Shown: piece after piece, positions 38,748-49,960 of the stretch
Position numbering within the stretch: the first letter of the stretch is position 1
Layout: every line of letters begins with the position of its first letter
Assembly: GCA_016801845.1 (NCBI GenBank)
Contig: CM028926.1
Location: forward strand, 4,686,501 to 4,750,500
Source of the DNA: Polydactylus sextarius
Lineage: Eukaryota; Chordata; Actinopteri; Polynemidae
Length of the DNA stretch: 64,000 bases
Direction of reading: 5' to 3'
Program-made: the position numbers and the translations under genes
The notes under the pieces: model-generated
What the model saw: only the letters and a program-made list of their open reading frames with translations
The model's database searches: none
Told to the model about the DNA's origin: nothing

Positions 38748-40756
38748 AATCTATTATCTATATCTGTCTGTCTACCTAGATATGTACATATATATGAGCT
38801 CATTGATTACTTCCTGCCTGAGTTTCAAACCGCAAGAGTGTCTCTCTCCGACCATTTTCACAGTATAGATTTTATTATAAGTGCTGCTCACAAACCATGC
38901 ATTACGGCTGTAGTAAAAAAGAGGAAGTGATTATTTATGAATGAAAGTAGCAACAATGTCAATGAACATTAATGGCAGCAAGAGATGGAAATTTCACCAA
39001 GATAACCATAGGATGCATTAGTGTGTAGGTGCAGTTTCATGAAGTACTGCTGTCATCAGTGCTTCAGTGAGTGCTAGTTATGTTACCGTATTCATGTAAA
39101 GTGTCATAATACACTCACAAAGCATTCATTATGGGGTGGGGGTGGGGGGGTGGGGGGTATTTGAGAAGAGACTCTGTGGCTCTGGAGCAAGAAGGTTTAT
39201 AAATTATATACAGAGAAAAGCAGAATTTTCTCAAATATGTTCCTATTGATGTAGCCGCTTCTTCTGCCATTCAAAAACTAAACCTACTAATATGAAATCT
39301 TTGCACATGTTCTGTCACTCATTCGCACATGCAAACACACAATACAACATTCTACAATTTCCCACTGTGAGGTGCCTACAGCGACTTCAAAGAGGTTATG
39401 TTCAACTCACTCCGAGTGTTTGCTTTTGTAAAAATAAAACGCGCATGCACCCACAGGAGCAGACACATACTGTACATGTAAGAAAGATGAAAAGCAAAAT
39501 TAAACAGCAAACAAAGACTGGATTTCCCTACTTATATAAACATGCATATTAAATATCTGCATAATTACACTGCACAGATTTAATATGAAGGGGGGGGGTT
39601 GGAGTCACGCTGTTGTATAAATCAGTTATTTTCAGTAAAAAGAGAGAAAAAACAACAACAACAAAGAAAGGATGCATCATATCAGGATGTGTAATTAATT
39701 CATTGTTAAATGTTTCAAACTGTACAGAAACTAAACACAGGAAGTTAATCAGACTGAAACAAAAGGAGAGAGAGAGCGAGAGACGCTGCAGCAGAAGTAA
39801 AAATACAGAAGAAAAGGAGGAAGTGGTTGAATGTTCGCACCTTAAAGTGAGAAATCGTCCATTCACACTCTATCAATGAGAAAAATGAGGGAATGTTCTT
39901 TTTTTCTTTTTTCTTTTTTAAAGTGCTGATGAAGACAGACGAGTCAAATCAAGAGCAAGAAATGCAATACATCATTCTGCTCGAACTAAAAGGTGGAATC
40001 AAACATTTGAATGTGTGACAGTTTTTGCAGCGTGTTGCTGCTGGACAAGGAGCATTCCTCCGTAATGGAGATGTGATGGTAGCTATTACAGCACGTCTGC
40101 TGTTTATGTCCTGTCAGAGATAGACACAGTACATTAATAGCTTTATTGTTCCTGCCTTTACTAATATACCGTAAAAACAATTCTTTATATATTAAATGAA
40201 TTTCAATCAATTGAAAGCGGGGAGGAAATGTCATACACACAGAAGCAGCTTTATATTACAGTGAATTATTTAAACCCGTGTGATAATGACGTGATATTTC
40301 ATTGCTCCCACTGGAACGTATGCGTCTACCTCCCACATGTGGAGGTCACAGAGGAAAGCGAGTGCCCTCGCTTAGAACTGGTGTCATGACAGTCCAGCAG
40401 GGTGGACTCCAGAGATGAGCTCACTGGGGGTTTTGCAAATAAAACAAAAACGGAGGGAAACCTTTTAATAGGCAACATTTGTTGTTGTTTTTTTTTCTCT
40501 TTGGTCATCTGGGACAAAGTAACACAATGTGATTGATGTTGTTTGGAGTACTAACAAGTCTCGATATCCTGCCGTTATGGAGCAATATTAGCATTCATTT
40601 GGAGCTTGATGGAGTGCTGCACACAGTAGTAATTAAAATTACATCAGTAGTGAAGGCTCAAAAATGAGCATTTAACAATAACAACAATATAATACAAGAC
40701 AAAATATGAACAAGACCCTTAAAGCAACCGAAAGACACTGACCTTTTTGTGTTAAA

Positions 40757-41308
40757 GGTGTCTCAATTCACATACTTCCTATATTACTACTACTACTACA
40801 TATACTACTTACTACTACTACTAGCATACTACTCACTAGGTGTGTTCTCACTGACAAGTTTGGCAAAATGCAGTGTATTGTTTAATTACCCAGATGGTTT
40901 CACTAATTATGGTCAAAAAGTCGAGTGTGGAACGATAGACACTTCTCACCCTCAATGAGCGTTATCTTGGCTACGTAGCAGAAAGGGATATGGACGGCGA
41001 TGGCCCCATAACCGCCACCTTGCAGAACTAGTGAGGCTTTCTTTCTTGATTATAACTGAAAACAAGCTGGCAGGTATCTTGGCGGGCGACAATCGCCGTC
41101 CAAATCGGCGATTAACATTCGGTTGAGTGGCAATTCACCATTAAAAGGGAAACGAAGAGAAGAAAAAGGTGCCGTTGCGATTGTCATTTCCAGTAAGTGC
41201 ACAACAATTTCAGACAGCATTGTCCTGCTGAAATTTGCGCTCTACCTAAGTAGCCACATAGTATACTACATGGAAGTGTACTAATGGAAGTATTCGAATT
41301 GACACAAT
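40757..41308. mobile_element. Inverted-repeat DNA transposon remnant (non-autonomous)
   Basis: The left end GTGTCTCAATTCACATACTT (from about 40,759) is matched in inverted form by the right end, where the reverse complement near 41,308 reads GTGTCAATTCGAATACTTCC. The similarity continues inward for several tens of bases through TAGTATACT-like sequence. The left arm has been expanded into a TAC triplet microsatellite. The interior (40,960-41,200) is richer in GC, with a repeated GGCGAT/ATCGCC theme, and has no transposase frame. No clean target duplication could be picked out. The superfamily is unknown. Confidence 0.55.
40783..40833. repeat. (TAC)n microsatellite
   Basis: TAC/ACT triplets with one interruption (CATATACTACTT), within the left arm of the inverted-repeat element. 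Confidence 0.9.
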
Positions 41309-41344
41309 ACAATATTGCTTAAAAAATGTCGAAATTATCCAAAG

Positions 41345-41500
41345 TAGAAAGCCTGAAGGTAGTACAACCAAAATAATGAGCTAAAAGATACTAAAATACT
41401 GAAAGGAGCTGGTGAAGTACAGATGGTGCACTTTAGGTGACCCCTTTCAATACTGGTCCATTGTTGATATAAAAATATTGATTATAGCAGCTTTTTAAAG
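41345..41500 (+). repeat. Dispersed repeat, family D copy (3' block)
   Basis: AAAATAATGAGCTAAAAGATAC, ACTAAAATACTGAAAGGAGCT and ATTGATTATAGCAGC parallel 29,005-29,090. The 5' word of the family (GAGCAATATTAGCATTCATTTG) lies at about 40,580, and the inverted-repeat element at 40,757-41,308 sits between the two. Confidence 0.45.
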
Positions 41501-41705
41501 CTTTAATGCACTACCTAACTCATTCAGCCAACCCAAGAGCAGAAGCCACATCTTTGTCTTATTTTATCCATAAATGACCATGAGGTCATACGGCTAATGC
41601 GACATGTTGTCTTACACTTGGTCTCTTTTCCTGTTCCCGCTGCGAGCGACTGAGCAACTATTCACAACACACAACAGGCATAAAATAAAAGAGTTGGCTC
41701 AGTCA

Positions 41706-41729
41706 TAGAGAGAGAGAGAGAGAGAGAGA
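41706..41729. repeat. (AG)n microsatellite
   Basis: Uninterrupted AG run. Confidence 0.9.
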
Positions 41730-42519
41730 AAGAAATATCTTAATGAAATTACCAAAACCGAAAACCCAAAGCCCAAAGCTTTATGCAATAAAATGTCCCA
41801 AAACCAAACAGGAGATTTTGTTTCACAGTGCTGAACCTCTCTTGCTATTGTGTTTAACCACCCACACTGAAGACAGAAAATGCGTCATAATTTAATAAAA
41901 GTCTATAGTCCACGGTTGAGAAGATGTGTGTTTTGCTATATATACACACCTCCACAGCAAAAAACACCCTAACATTAATACATGGGACATTAGAGACAAT
42001 ACCATGTATAACAATAATAACCTCACCTCGGGCACGACTTTAGTGAAGACGGAGTAATTTAATTTTGGCTTCAGTTTTCTATTAGCATTTGTCATCACTC
42101 TTTAACTCTTGAGAATGTACCACTGTAGGATTTCACTGAGAATTGGGAGTCTGACTTCACTAGGAGGATTTACCAAAACCTTTAGAGCAGTTGTGTTTGT
42201 CGCAGCTTTACATCCCAGGTGCTTTCTAGCTCATCCAGCTTAATCACTGACCTATGTTAAGACAGAGTGGAGCCTTCCTCACGTAGGAATTCATATAGTT
42301 ATTCTATACTCTGTATATATCCTGCCAGCCTAGTCAGAGAGTGTGACTATATGCACGGAGCTCACTCAGTTAATAACCCACATTCACGGCACTCAAACAC
42401 ACACATACACATACACACACATACAGACAGAACATCCTGCTTTTGCTTTCAGAGTCTTGGAGTCAGAGCTCCAATGCATAATGAAAAGCATTGGTTCATC
42501 CCCCTTCAGCCCAGGGTTG

Positions 42520-42533
42520 TCTCTCTGCCTCTC

Positions 42534-42602
<69 letters not shown>

Positions 42603-42617
42603 GTCTCTCTCTCTCTG
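42520..42617. repeat. Long (CT)n microsatellite
   Basis: About 98 bp of CT with a few CTGT units at each edge. The core, 42,546-42,594, is uninterrupted. The shadow open frames here are pure Ser/Leu or Arg/Glu repeats and are not genes. Confidence 0.95.
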
Positions 42618-43654
42618 GATGTCTAGCCCCATCTATGAATTATGAACCATGATCCCCACAGGCTCCCCAATGGCCACAGACGGATTGGGGGCAAAGCTGC
42701 CCATCTCAGCCATCGATGTCGAAGGGCATTTGTATTGTATGAGAGGATGCAGTTGTTTTTTTCTAAGCGCCCCCCGTGTCCTTCTGCCTTCTGTGCAAAA
42801 CATGCTGATGTCAGGTTAAAAAAAACAAAACAAAAAGGGCTGAATGAGTGACAGATTTCAACGTTTGCACAGGTGAAACCGGTTGCACAATTCAAACGAC
42901 ATGCAGCTTTTTATAATTGATTTAATAGTTTTTACACGTTAATACATGAAATAGAGATGAATGACATGGCAACAATAGATGCCCAGCTACTATTGGTCAA
43001 CAGGATAGCGTTTACAGTTTAAACCAAAAGCTTCTGGCCAGTGTGAAGCTCCTCATCACAGTATTTTGAGGATAGAGCTAACTTCACTCACAAGCCCTTT
43101 AAAGGTTAATTAATAATTAACTGATTGCTTTCAGTAAGAGAAATGACATTTCTGAGACATTTTCTTGTCCAGATGAGCTTTTAAGCTCACTACGAAAGCA
43201 CTAAATAGCTGTCTTTTAAGAAGCGATGAAAGCAAAGCATCTTTTTTGATCTCTCTAAACCTTATCCTGGTTTTTGACAACACTGATCATATGATTCTCC
43301 CTGACAGGTTCAAATGCTGCCTTGGCATGAAACAGCTTTAAAGCAGTTTCACTTTTTGTGTTGGTAATGGAAACTGCATATCCCCTCCAGTTAAGAAAAG
43401 GTTCTGCAGGGGATCCCTTCAGGTCTGTTTGTGTAATATGTTACCCTTGGGCCATTTGGCTCAAAGACTTGACCTTGCCTTCAGCTCTTACCCTCAGAGA
43501 TAAAGCTGTATCTTTTTTATCTATGCCATGGAAACACCTGACTTCACCGTACTCAAAATTGATGCGATCTCTTTATAATGCGATTGCCAGAAATTGTAGA
43601 CCTCTTGGACCACAGTTTGTAGTGCATTAATACCGTCTCCAAGCTAGTAATTTG

Positions 43655-43935
43655 GCTCTGAGAGATTTGGTAGATATGGTGGTAGAAACATTCACGATCC
43701 CCAGAGGATGGAGATTGACTTTGCGCACTGTGATGTTGATTGAATAAAATATCTCAACCACCATTGGCTGGATTCCCATGATGCTCGGTGCTGATATTGT
43801 CAGAGCTCACAGAACAAAATGTAATGAATGTGGAGACCCCCTTCAGCGAAACTATTCCCATCAGCGCCATCCGTGTTTGATAGCAATCTACAAGTGTTAA
43901 CTTGCTAATGTGCTAAATTATGACGGCGACAACAT
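43655..43935 (+). repeat. Dispersed fish repeat, family C copy 4
   Basis: ACATTCACGATCCCCAGAGG, AAATATCTCAACCACCATTG, TGGATTCCCATGATGCTCGG and CTATTCCCATCAGCGCC recur from the other family C copies in the same order. It appears to interrupt the LINE remnant. Confidence 0.5.
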
Positions 43936-44393
43936 CGTTTTCCTGCCTTTAAGTTGGCAGCGGAGGTAGTCACAGAGCCAAATCAATGTCTGTCTGAAAC
44001 ACCAACTGACCTCGATATTACTGTGTTAAACGTAACGTCTCAGACTGTGCAACAACAGCTGCTATCTAAAATCTTTCATTTGGTTCGCCACGAACAGGTG
44101 AAAGCAGTTAGAATCCAGGGTCTCCTTAATGGCAAAAACACCTCACTCTCTCCGTTTAAAAGCAGCTGCTGATGCTAAAATCTGGGAAGCGTTGGTCCCG
44201 CTGCCATCACATCTAATTTATATCGCAGCAGATTTTGTTTCTCTGCAGCCTACAACATCTTGCCATTGTTTCTAACTGGTACAGAAAAGATAACATCATG
44301 GCCAACCAGTGCACCCATTTAGGAAAGATTTATTGATTACTTTTAAAGTACGTCTGAGTTTATCCCCAAGCTATGACCCTGACCTTTAAACTA

Positions 44394-44443
44394 CCCATTA
44401 GATATTGTGTACAGCCTGAGAGCCATACACAATATCTAATGGG
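44394..44443. repeat. Perfect 18-bp inverted repeat (hairpin) with 14-base loop
   Basis: The left arm 44,394-44,411 is CCCATTAGATATTGTGTA. The right arm 44,426-44,443 is its exact reverse complement. A diverged direct repeat of the left arm plus loop follows at 44,445-44,468, and all four of its differences are transitions. Confidence 0.9.
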
Positions 44444-44727
44444 TGGATATTGTATATGGCTTGAGAGCCTCACATGGGGCACTTCTGGGTGTAGTGAAGT
44501 CTGGGATGAAATTGGTTGTGCTTTATACTCTGTAACTTGACTAGATCAGTGATCATATCTTGTTTTGTAATGTCTAAAGCTTGTTTTGTAAACCTAGCGT
44601 CCCTGTGATTTTATCTCATTACTTGTTTTGATTGTTTAGTGATTCTTGCGTTTTTTCGGTTTATTTACTTTTTATCATTATATACAACTCTGTCTTATCA
44701 CGTTGTGCTTGTAAGTGTTTTTATACA

Positions 44728-44757
44728 AATATAAATAAATAAATAAATAAATAAAAA
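44728..44757. repeat. (AAAT)n run at the LINE 3' end
   Basis: Tandem AAAT units after ACAAATAT. Such tails are usual at the 3' ends of L2-type LINEs. Confidence 0.85.
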
Positions 44758-47700
44758 GGAAACTCAGAAAAATGTCATATCGTATGCCTAACCCTGCTTC
44801 AGTCCAACTTTTTCTTTGAGGCAAACATATTTCCTTTTTACAGACAGAGTGTGCAAATATATGACATGGGCGATAAATCAAAAACTATGGCATTCTTCTT
44901 ATCTTCTTTTTTGACATATTCTCTAGCACTTGGGCTACAGCCTCCAGAGAAACAAAGCAGCTCCAGAGGGCTCTCAGACATCACAGTGACGCCGCTCTGC
45001 AACAATAAATAAAGTGATGATACCATACATGAGTCAGTGTACAGAGCCCACAGATAATAAACCAGTCAAATCCTTTTTGCTCCACAACTACAATGCCCCA
45101 GCGTTTTTAGGCCTCCTTCAGCAAAAGGCCTCCTCAGTTGTACATTATTGATGTAACTTAAATTGAATGTGCCTTTGTTCCTACATCGACGGACACAAGG
45201 CGTGTGTCTTCTTCACATGGGCTAGTGGTGAGTGCTTGGGGGGGAGGGGTAGGTGACTCACCCCAATCCCATCATGCAGCAGGCGATTCATCCATCACAT
45301 TAAGAGGTGCCGCATCAATCATTAACACGTAGCCCCCTGTTGAAAGGATGATGGACAGCTTGACAAATAAGTTAAGATGAAGTGGGACAAGGTGATGCTG
45401 GCCTTTTTCACTTTTCAGACAATTTATTCAAGATGCAACAATGAAATACCCAAATTCAGGCAATGAAATCATCCCAGATCGAAACTGCCATAATTGTAAA
45501 AAGAAAAATAATAATGGATAATGGCTTTCCTTTTAGAGTGTTTTAAACTCAACTAAACTGAAGCTGCAGAGTGAATTTTAAAGCAGTCAGACGCTGAGGA
45601 CACTTAATACTTCTCTCTTGGGTGACCAGCGCTTCTTGAAGCAATTCCAGTGTTTTTTTTTCGTATCCACCCACCCAGGTATAAGAGATGCATACTTAAT
45701 CTAGCCGTCTTGGAAAAAAGCTTTGAGAGGATTTCAACTGAAGGTTTTGGAAAATGACTGGAGCCGCTCATCCAGAGTAGGATTATTCAGCTTTTTTTTT
45801 TTTCGGGAGGGATTTGACATTTTAGCTCTCTTAAGTTTGCACGAAGACTAAAATCTGTTTGTCCTCACTCAGCATAGCTAAGACCTGCGCCTACTTGTAA
45901 CGTTACTTGATGGCTTATGTAATCAGGTGCTGAAAACCAACAGCTTTTAAAGTTCAGTGAATCAAATTGTTGTGCAATTCTTTCTCTAACATCCTTTCTT
46001 TTTACTATCTTTCAGCTTTTTATAGACCCAAAACCCAGGTGTCATCTGTAACACATAGATGTTTTCAATTAACTGCAGAGCTCATGTTCATTGTAATGAA
46101 TGTTACCCAGTGTGATGCATGACTCAGTGTGTTTTTGTTTTTTTTAACTTTTGCTGCAGACTTTCGGTCTTAGTGTTTTATGTAAAATTGCTTCATTTGA
46201 CTTTACAGCAAATATTTCTCATCAGATGGTGAAACATGAAGCAATTAGAGTCGAGTCTCACATGAAAAAATATTGAAATGTTTTATTTCCCACTGTGCCC
46301 AAGATATTTCAAATTAAATTGAACTTTAGATTTTATATTTATTTTTTTAAATGTATTGCTCAGACCAACAATCAGCAGCACTTTGTGCCATGACTTTAAT
46401 TTTATCTTTTTTTTTTTTTTTGCTTCCAGATTTTTCTGCTGCTCATTTTTGCCAATCAGAGTTCCTGATTGCTTTAATTTAGAGCCAAGAGAGATCTTGT
46501 CAAATGCTCAGTTCGAAAATACACTTTGAAAAATTATTTCTGTACAAATTTTAATAATACTGAGTCACACTTGTTGCTTCCATTCAAATGTGTTATCACA
46601 TCTAATTTCATTGCTGGCATTTAGCTGAACTCATTGGAATCTGATTGGCTCTAAGTTTACTTTCTGTCCCTGAAATTATACCAAGTCAAATATTTTTTTT
46701 TCTTTCTGGAGTTAAAAGTCGTGAATCTCCACAGCAACTGGTTCACTTTGGGAAAAAAAAATCAATGCTTATCACAAACTTAAGCTCTCATATTCACACA
46801 TCACACATGATGCTTCAAGCTACATGCCAATCAAAATGTTTTCCCCTTGCTTTGATTTGTCTTTTTTGTGGTGATCAATGATTGGAAATAATCTTCCCTT
46901 TTGGAAGAAATTTGCAGTCAAGTGAGCACTAGCACAGATAGTTTGTTGAAACAGCCCCTGAAGGCTCAACAGTGTGTTCTAGTGTCCTACATTCACCCTT
47001 GTCCACTCCTACTCTCAGCACTAATTGGACCAACATTGAAACAGCTACTTCACACACACTGCACTGTACTGTTACCTACACTTGGGCATATGCTCCATCA
47101 CAAAAACACCAGATGCTTACTGAGACAGAGTTGATGAAACCACATGTACAATGTTTTTTTTTCTCTTTTCTCCTGTGAGCTCCAGCATCTCCTACATTGG
47201 ATTTTATAACAACATTCTGGGGTAGACTTTGATTTAGACAGTTCTTAGCTTTTTCTTAGGAGATAACTCGCCTTATTCATGTGGGAACACAAGTAAAGAT
47301 TACTGTAGGTTTTAAGAACAATTATGTCATCAAATAACTAAAGGCTGCTGTGGCAGATGGTAGGAACACAAGAAAACGATCCACCTGCAGATTAACATGG
47401 AGTCAGGATGAATTATGGAGGTTAAGTTTTAATCAGTAAAACAGGCTTCTGCTATGAAGCAAGATTTGTGGTTATCAAGAAAACTTCAGGTTTAACATTG
47501 AGTTTACAATCGTATGAAGCTGCTTCACTGCTTCAATTTATGCTGAACGTCTAACCTCCTCTGATAACTTGAGAGGATCCCATCGAAACCTGTCAACACG
47601 ATCCCCAGCAGGCAAAAGAGTATATGATAAAGTGACAACCGATTGAGATTAATAGATATTTTTATAGATCCTCATGTGTTCACACCGTTTTAAAACAGAG

Positions 47701-47840
47701 TGTCTAACCAACAGGGGGAGAGTTTATCTCATAAAATAAATACACAAAAACTATTATAGCCTCATTTATATTGATCAAAGATTTTTATTGCTCCAGCTCC
47801 GAACAACATGACAAGACTCTGTAATGAAGATTGGAAATGA

Positions 47841-47862
47841 AAAATAAATAAATAAATAAAAA
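47841..47862. repeat. (AAAT)n microsatellite
   Basis: Four to five AAAT units following TGAAA. Confidence 0.85.
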
Positions 47863-48029
47863 TTGTTCACATACTGTTAAATTTTTCAGACATTCTCTCT
47901 TGTATTTGTTTGGGCAGAAGAAGCAATCTGACATCACATATTCACGATAGTTTTCTCATCATCATTCAGAAAAGCCGAAATACTTCAGCTTCTGCGAGAC
48001 TGTGGCCATTACTTGTGCAAAAACGGCAG

Positions 48030-48350
48030 AAAGGAATTCACAAACGTGAGCAACAGAAAAAATAAACTTTGACAAACTGGGGAACACAAAAGATAATCCA
48101 AAGCCTGGTGGCAAATCCATTGAGAAACACAAGGGGGTAAACACAAACGAAGTGACAAAGAATGAAGGGACTTAAATACTCTGGTGGGGAGAAGACAATG
48201 GGACGCAGGTGAAACTAATTAGGGCAGGGCAAGTAATCACACAGACAGTAATGAAAAAAAGGCAGGAAGTAAAACAATAGCAGTCACAATGAGGAAGGTA
48301 ATTTCAAAATAAAAGAGGAAATAATGAATATGAGTATGAGAAAAGAGTCA
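48030..48350 (-). repeat. Probable dispersed repeat of unknown class
   Basis: GGGGAACACAAAAG, GGACTTAAATACTCTGG, GCAGGTGAAACTAATTAGGG, AATCACACAGACAG and GCAGGAAGTAAAAC form a series of words that I recall as recurrent in fish genomes. There is no second copy in this window, so the assignment rests on recognition alone. Confidence 0.3.
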
Positions 48351-49165
48351 CTCAGATCATGACAAAGACACTGAGACGGTTTAATAAATGTTTCGAAACG
48401 TATCCAGCAGAACCAGAGCAATCATCTGTTTCATTCAGTGAATTCCTCTTCCTTGTCAAGACAGGTGACGACATTCCCAACAATGCTACTCAACCATTGT
48501 TAGCTCAGATGGAGATTTGGATGTGTAACATGAGCAGTGGTTATTGTTACACGGAGCCGTTAAGGAGAGATGAGGATTCACAAGCTCATCTCTCTGTAAC
48601 TCCACACCCCGCTCGTCGTCTTTGTCATTTTCAAACATGCTCCTCCGACGCAACAGATGCAGACTTGTGTGACATCACTTAAGGTAATTTATCATATCAG
48701 ATGTTCTACAGCGCCCTCTGGAGCCACAGTTGGTTTTATACATCTTTTTTCCCACACATGCTGTTTTATTTACCAAGACGCCTAAACACAGTTTGAATTT
48801 GTGTTTAATCAGTGCAGTTCAACCCATTAAATCTTGGCTTAATTAAATTAAACAACAGACTTTTATTGATATAAGACAACCATGATTCAGCTTCATATTG
48901 ATCTTTCCTTTTTGTAATTGCTGCCTTAATGGAAGCATGTATTCACCTTCTTGAGTTGAGATGCAAGCTGACGCTAGAGGACACTATGTTATATGCTAAT
49001 TAGCACAATGGAAATGGATACTGGGTGAACTAAACCACTTTTGACCTGAGGTAACACAATCTAACTACTAGTATCTGTAAGGCTCACTGTTGGGAAGAGA
49101 AGGTCTAGGAGGAGGAGTGATCTGAGGAAAGCAGGAAGTAGGAGGAGTCTGGGTTGTTTAGAGTC

Positions 49166-49264
49166 TATATATATGAGAGCCTGTGCAGGTGTGAGACCTT
49201 TTGAAACCCTGAGAAAACCCTGGGCTCTCCTGGCAGCAAATGTTTGTCTGAGTATAATGTGAGT
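49166..49264 (+). promoter_or_regulatory. Promoter-like module: TATA run, short exon-like stretch and splice donor
   Basis: TATATATAT at 49,166-49,174 is followed about 30 bases later by a potential start (near 49,197), a GC-balanced 60-base stretch, then GTGAGT at 49,259-49,264 as a donor. No coding sequence is recognised. It could be a relic LTR, a non-coding RNA promoter, or chance. Confidence 0.2.
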
Positions 49265-49604
49265 TCTATGTTTTAGTACATTTCTGTTGTGAAATATTAA
49301 TATTTAGTTATTTATAGTTGATTCCGTATGATAGCGCTTCATCTTGGTTAAAGAGAGAATAATGTGTTTGTATCTTTTTGTATTTGGTTTTATTGCAATG
49401 TTGCCTATTTTTCTTTAGATAAAACCCAGCATCAATTGCCAGCCATTCTCACCAGAACATCAATCAAACTAAACCAAATCTCAAGGTGTCTATTTGTGGT
49501 GTTTGACATCCCTGGTACCCAGCTCAACACCCACACTTCATACAGTCTGAGAAGAGCTATTTTACACTCTCTAATCAAAGTATTTGGTTTCTTGCTGAGA
49601 CCTA

Positions 49605-49960
49605 CAGTTAGCTTAGCTTAGCTTAGCCTGGTTTACGTGCTTCATTTAATTTATTTTTGCGATTTACAATAGGTTATGTGCTGGGCTACTGGAATAAATT
49701 ACCAAAGAAGATACTGAACCTGTTCAGTGAATCAGTGAACTTTAGAGGTACTGACAGGAGGATTTTATTAGATTTAGACAGAGCCAGGTGAGCTGGCACC
49801 ATCTTGTTCTTTTTTGCTAAGATGTCTATATTAGCGGTTGGTTCACCTAAAGGACAAAACGAGAGGAGTAGTGTCAATCTTTTAATCAACATAACTTATG
49901 GTAAGAAAGATATAATTATATTTCTAAGATGTTGAAATGTTCTGTTAAATGTGCCCAGGA
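49605..49960 (+). repeat. Dispersed inverted-repeat family B, longest copy
   Basis: GTTAGCTTAGCTTAGCTTAG at its start, AACTTTAGAGGTACTGACAG, TTAGACAGAGCCAGGTGAGC, GAGTAGTGTCAATCTTTTAA and GGTAAGAAAGATATA are the ordered words of a repeat I recall as abundant in fish. Parts recur at 34,721, 60,136 (inverted) and 62,700. Confidence 0.5.

Larger units (their letters stand above)
43200..44757 (+). mobile_element. Decayed L2-like non-LTR retrotransposon (LINE), reverse-transcriptase part to 3' tail
   Basis: At 43,268-43,330 one frame reads LVFDNTDHMILPDR followed by a CLGM-like stretch. This matches the FDTVDH-ILLDRL region of LINE reverse transcriptases. At 43,400-43,465 another frame reads CNMLPLGHLAQR, matching the YMLPLGH motif typical of fish L2-type elements, after a degraded Q-G-P-G-S region. 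Stops and frameshifts are frequent. A piece of dispersed family C appears at about 43,655-43,935. After it come a possible C-terminal remnant (LPSHL at 44,200; TFKVRL near 44,340) and a 3' end with (AAAT)n at 44,728-44,757. The catalytic YADD region is not intact. The element is dead, and whether both parts belong to one insertion is inferred. Confidence 0.6.

Noticed and set aside
42267..42645. Overlapping 119-, 100- and 79-codon frames
   Set aside because: Pure translations of the CT/AG microsatellite (Leu-Ser or Arg-Glu repeats).
48359..48682. 107-codon open frame with several cysteines
   Set aside because: No signal peptide, splice sites or known pattern, and it adjoins a probable repeat. 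Kept out for lack of support.
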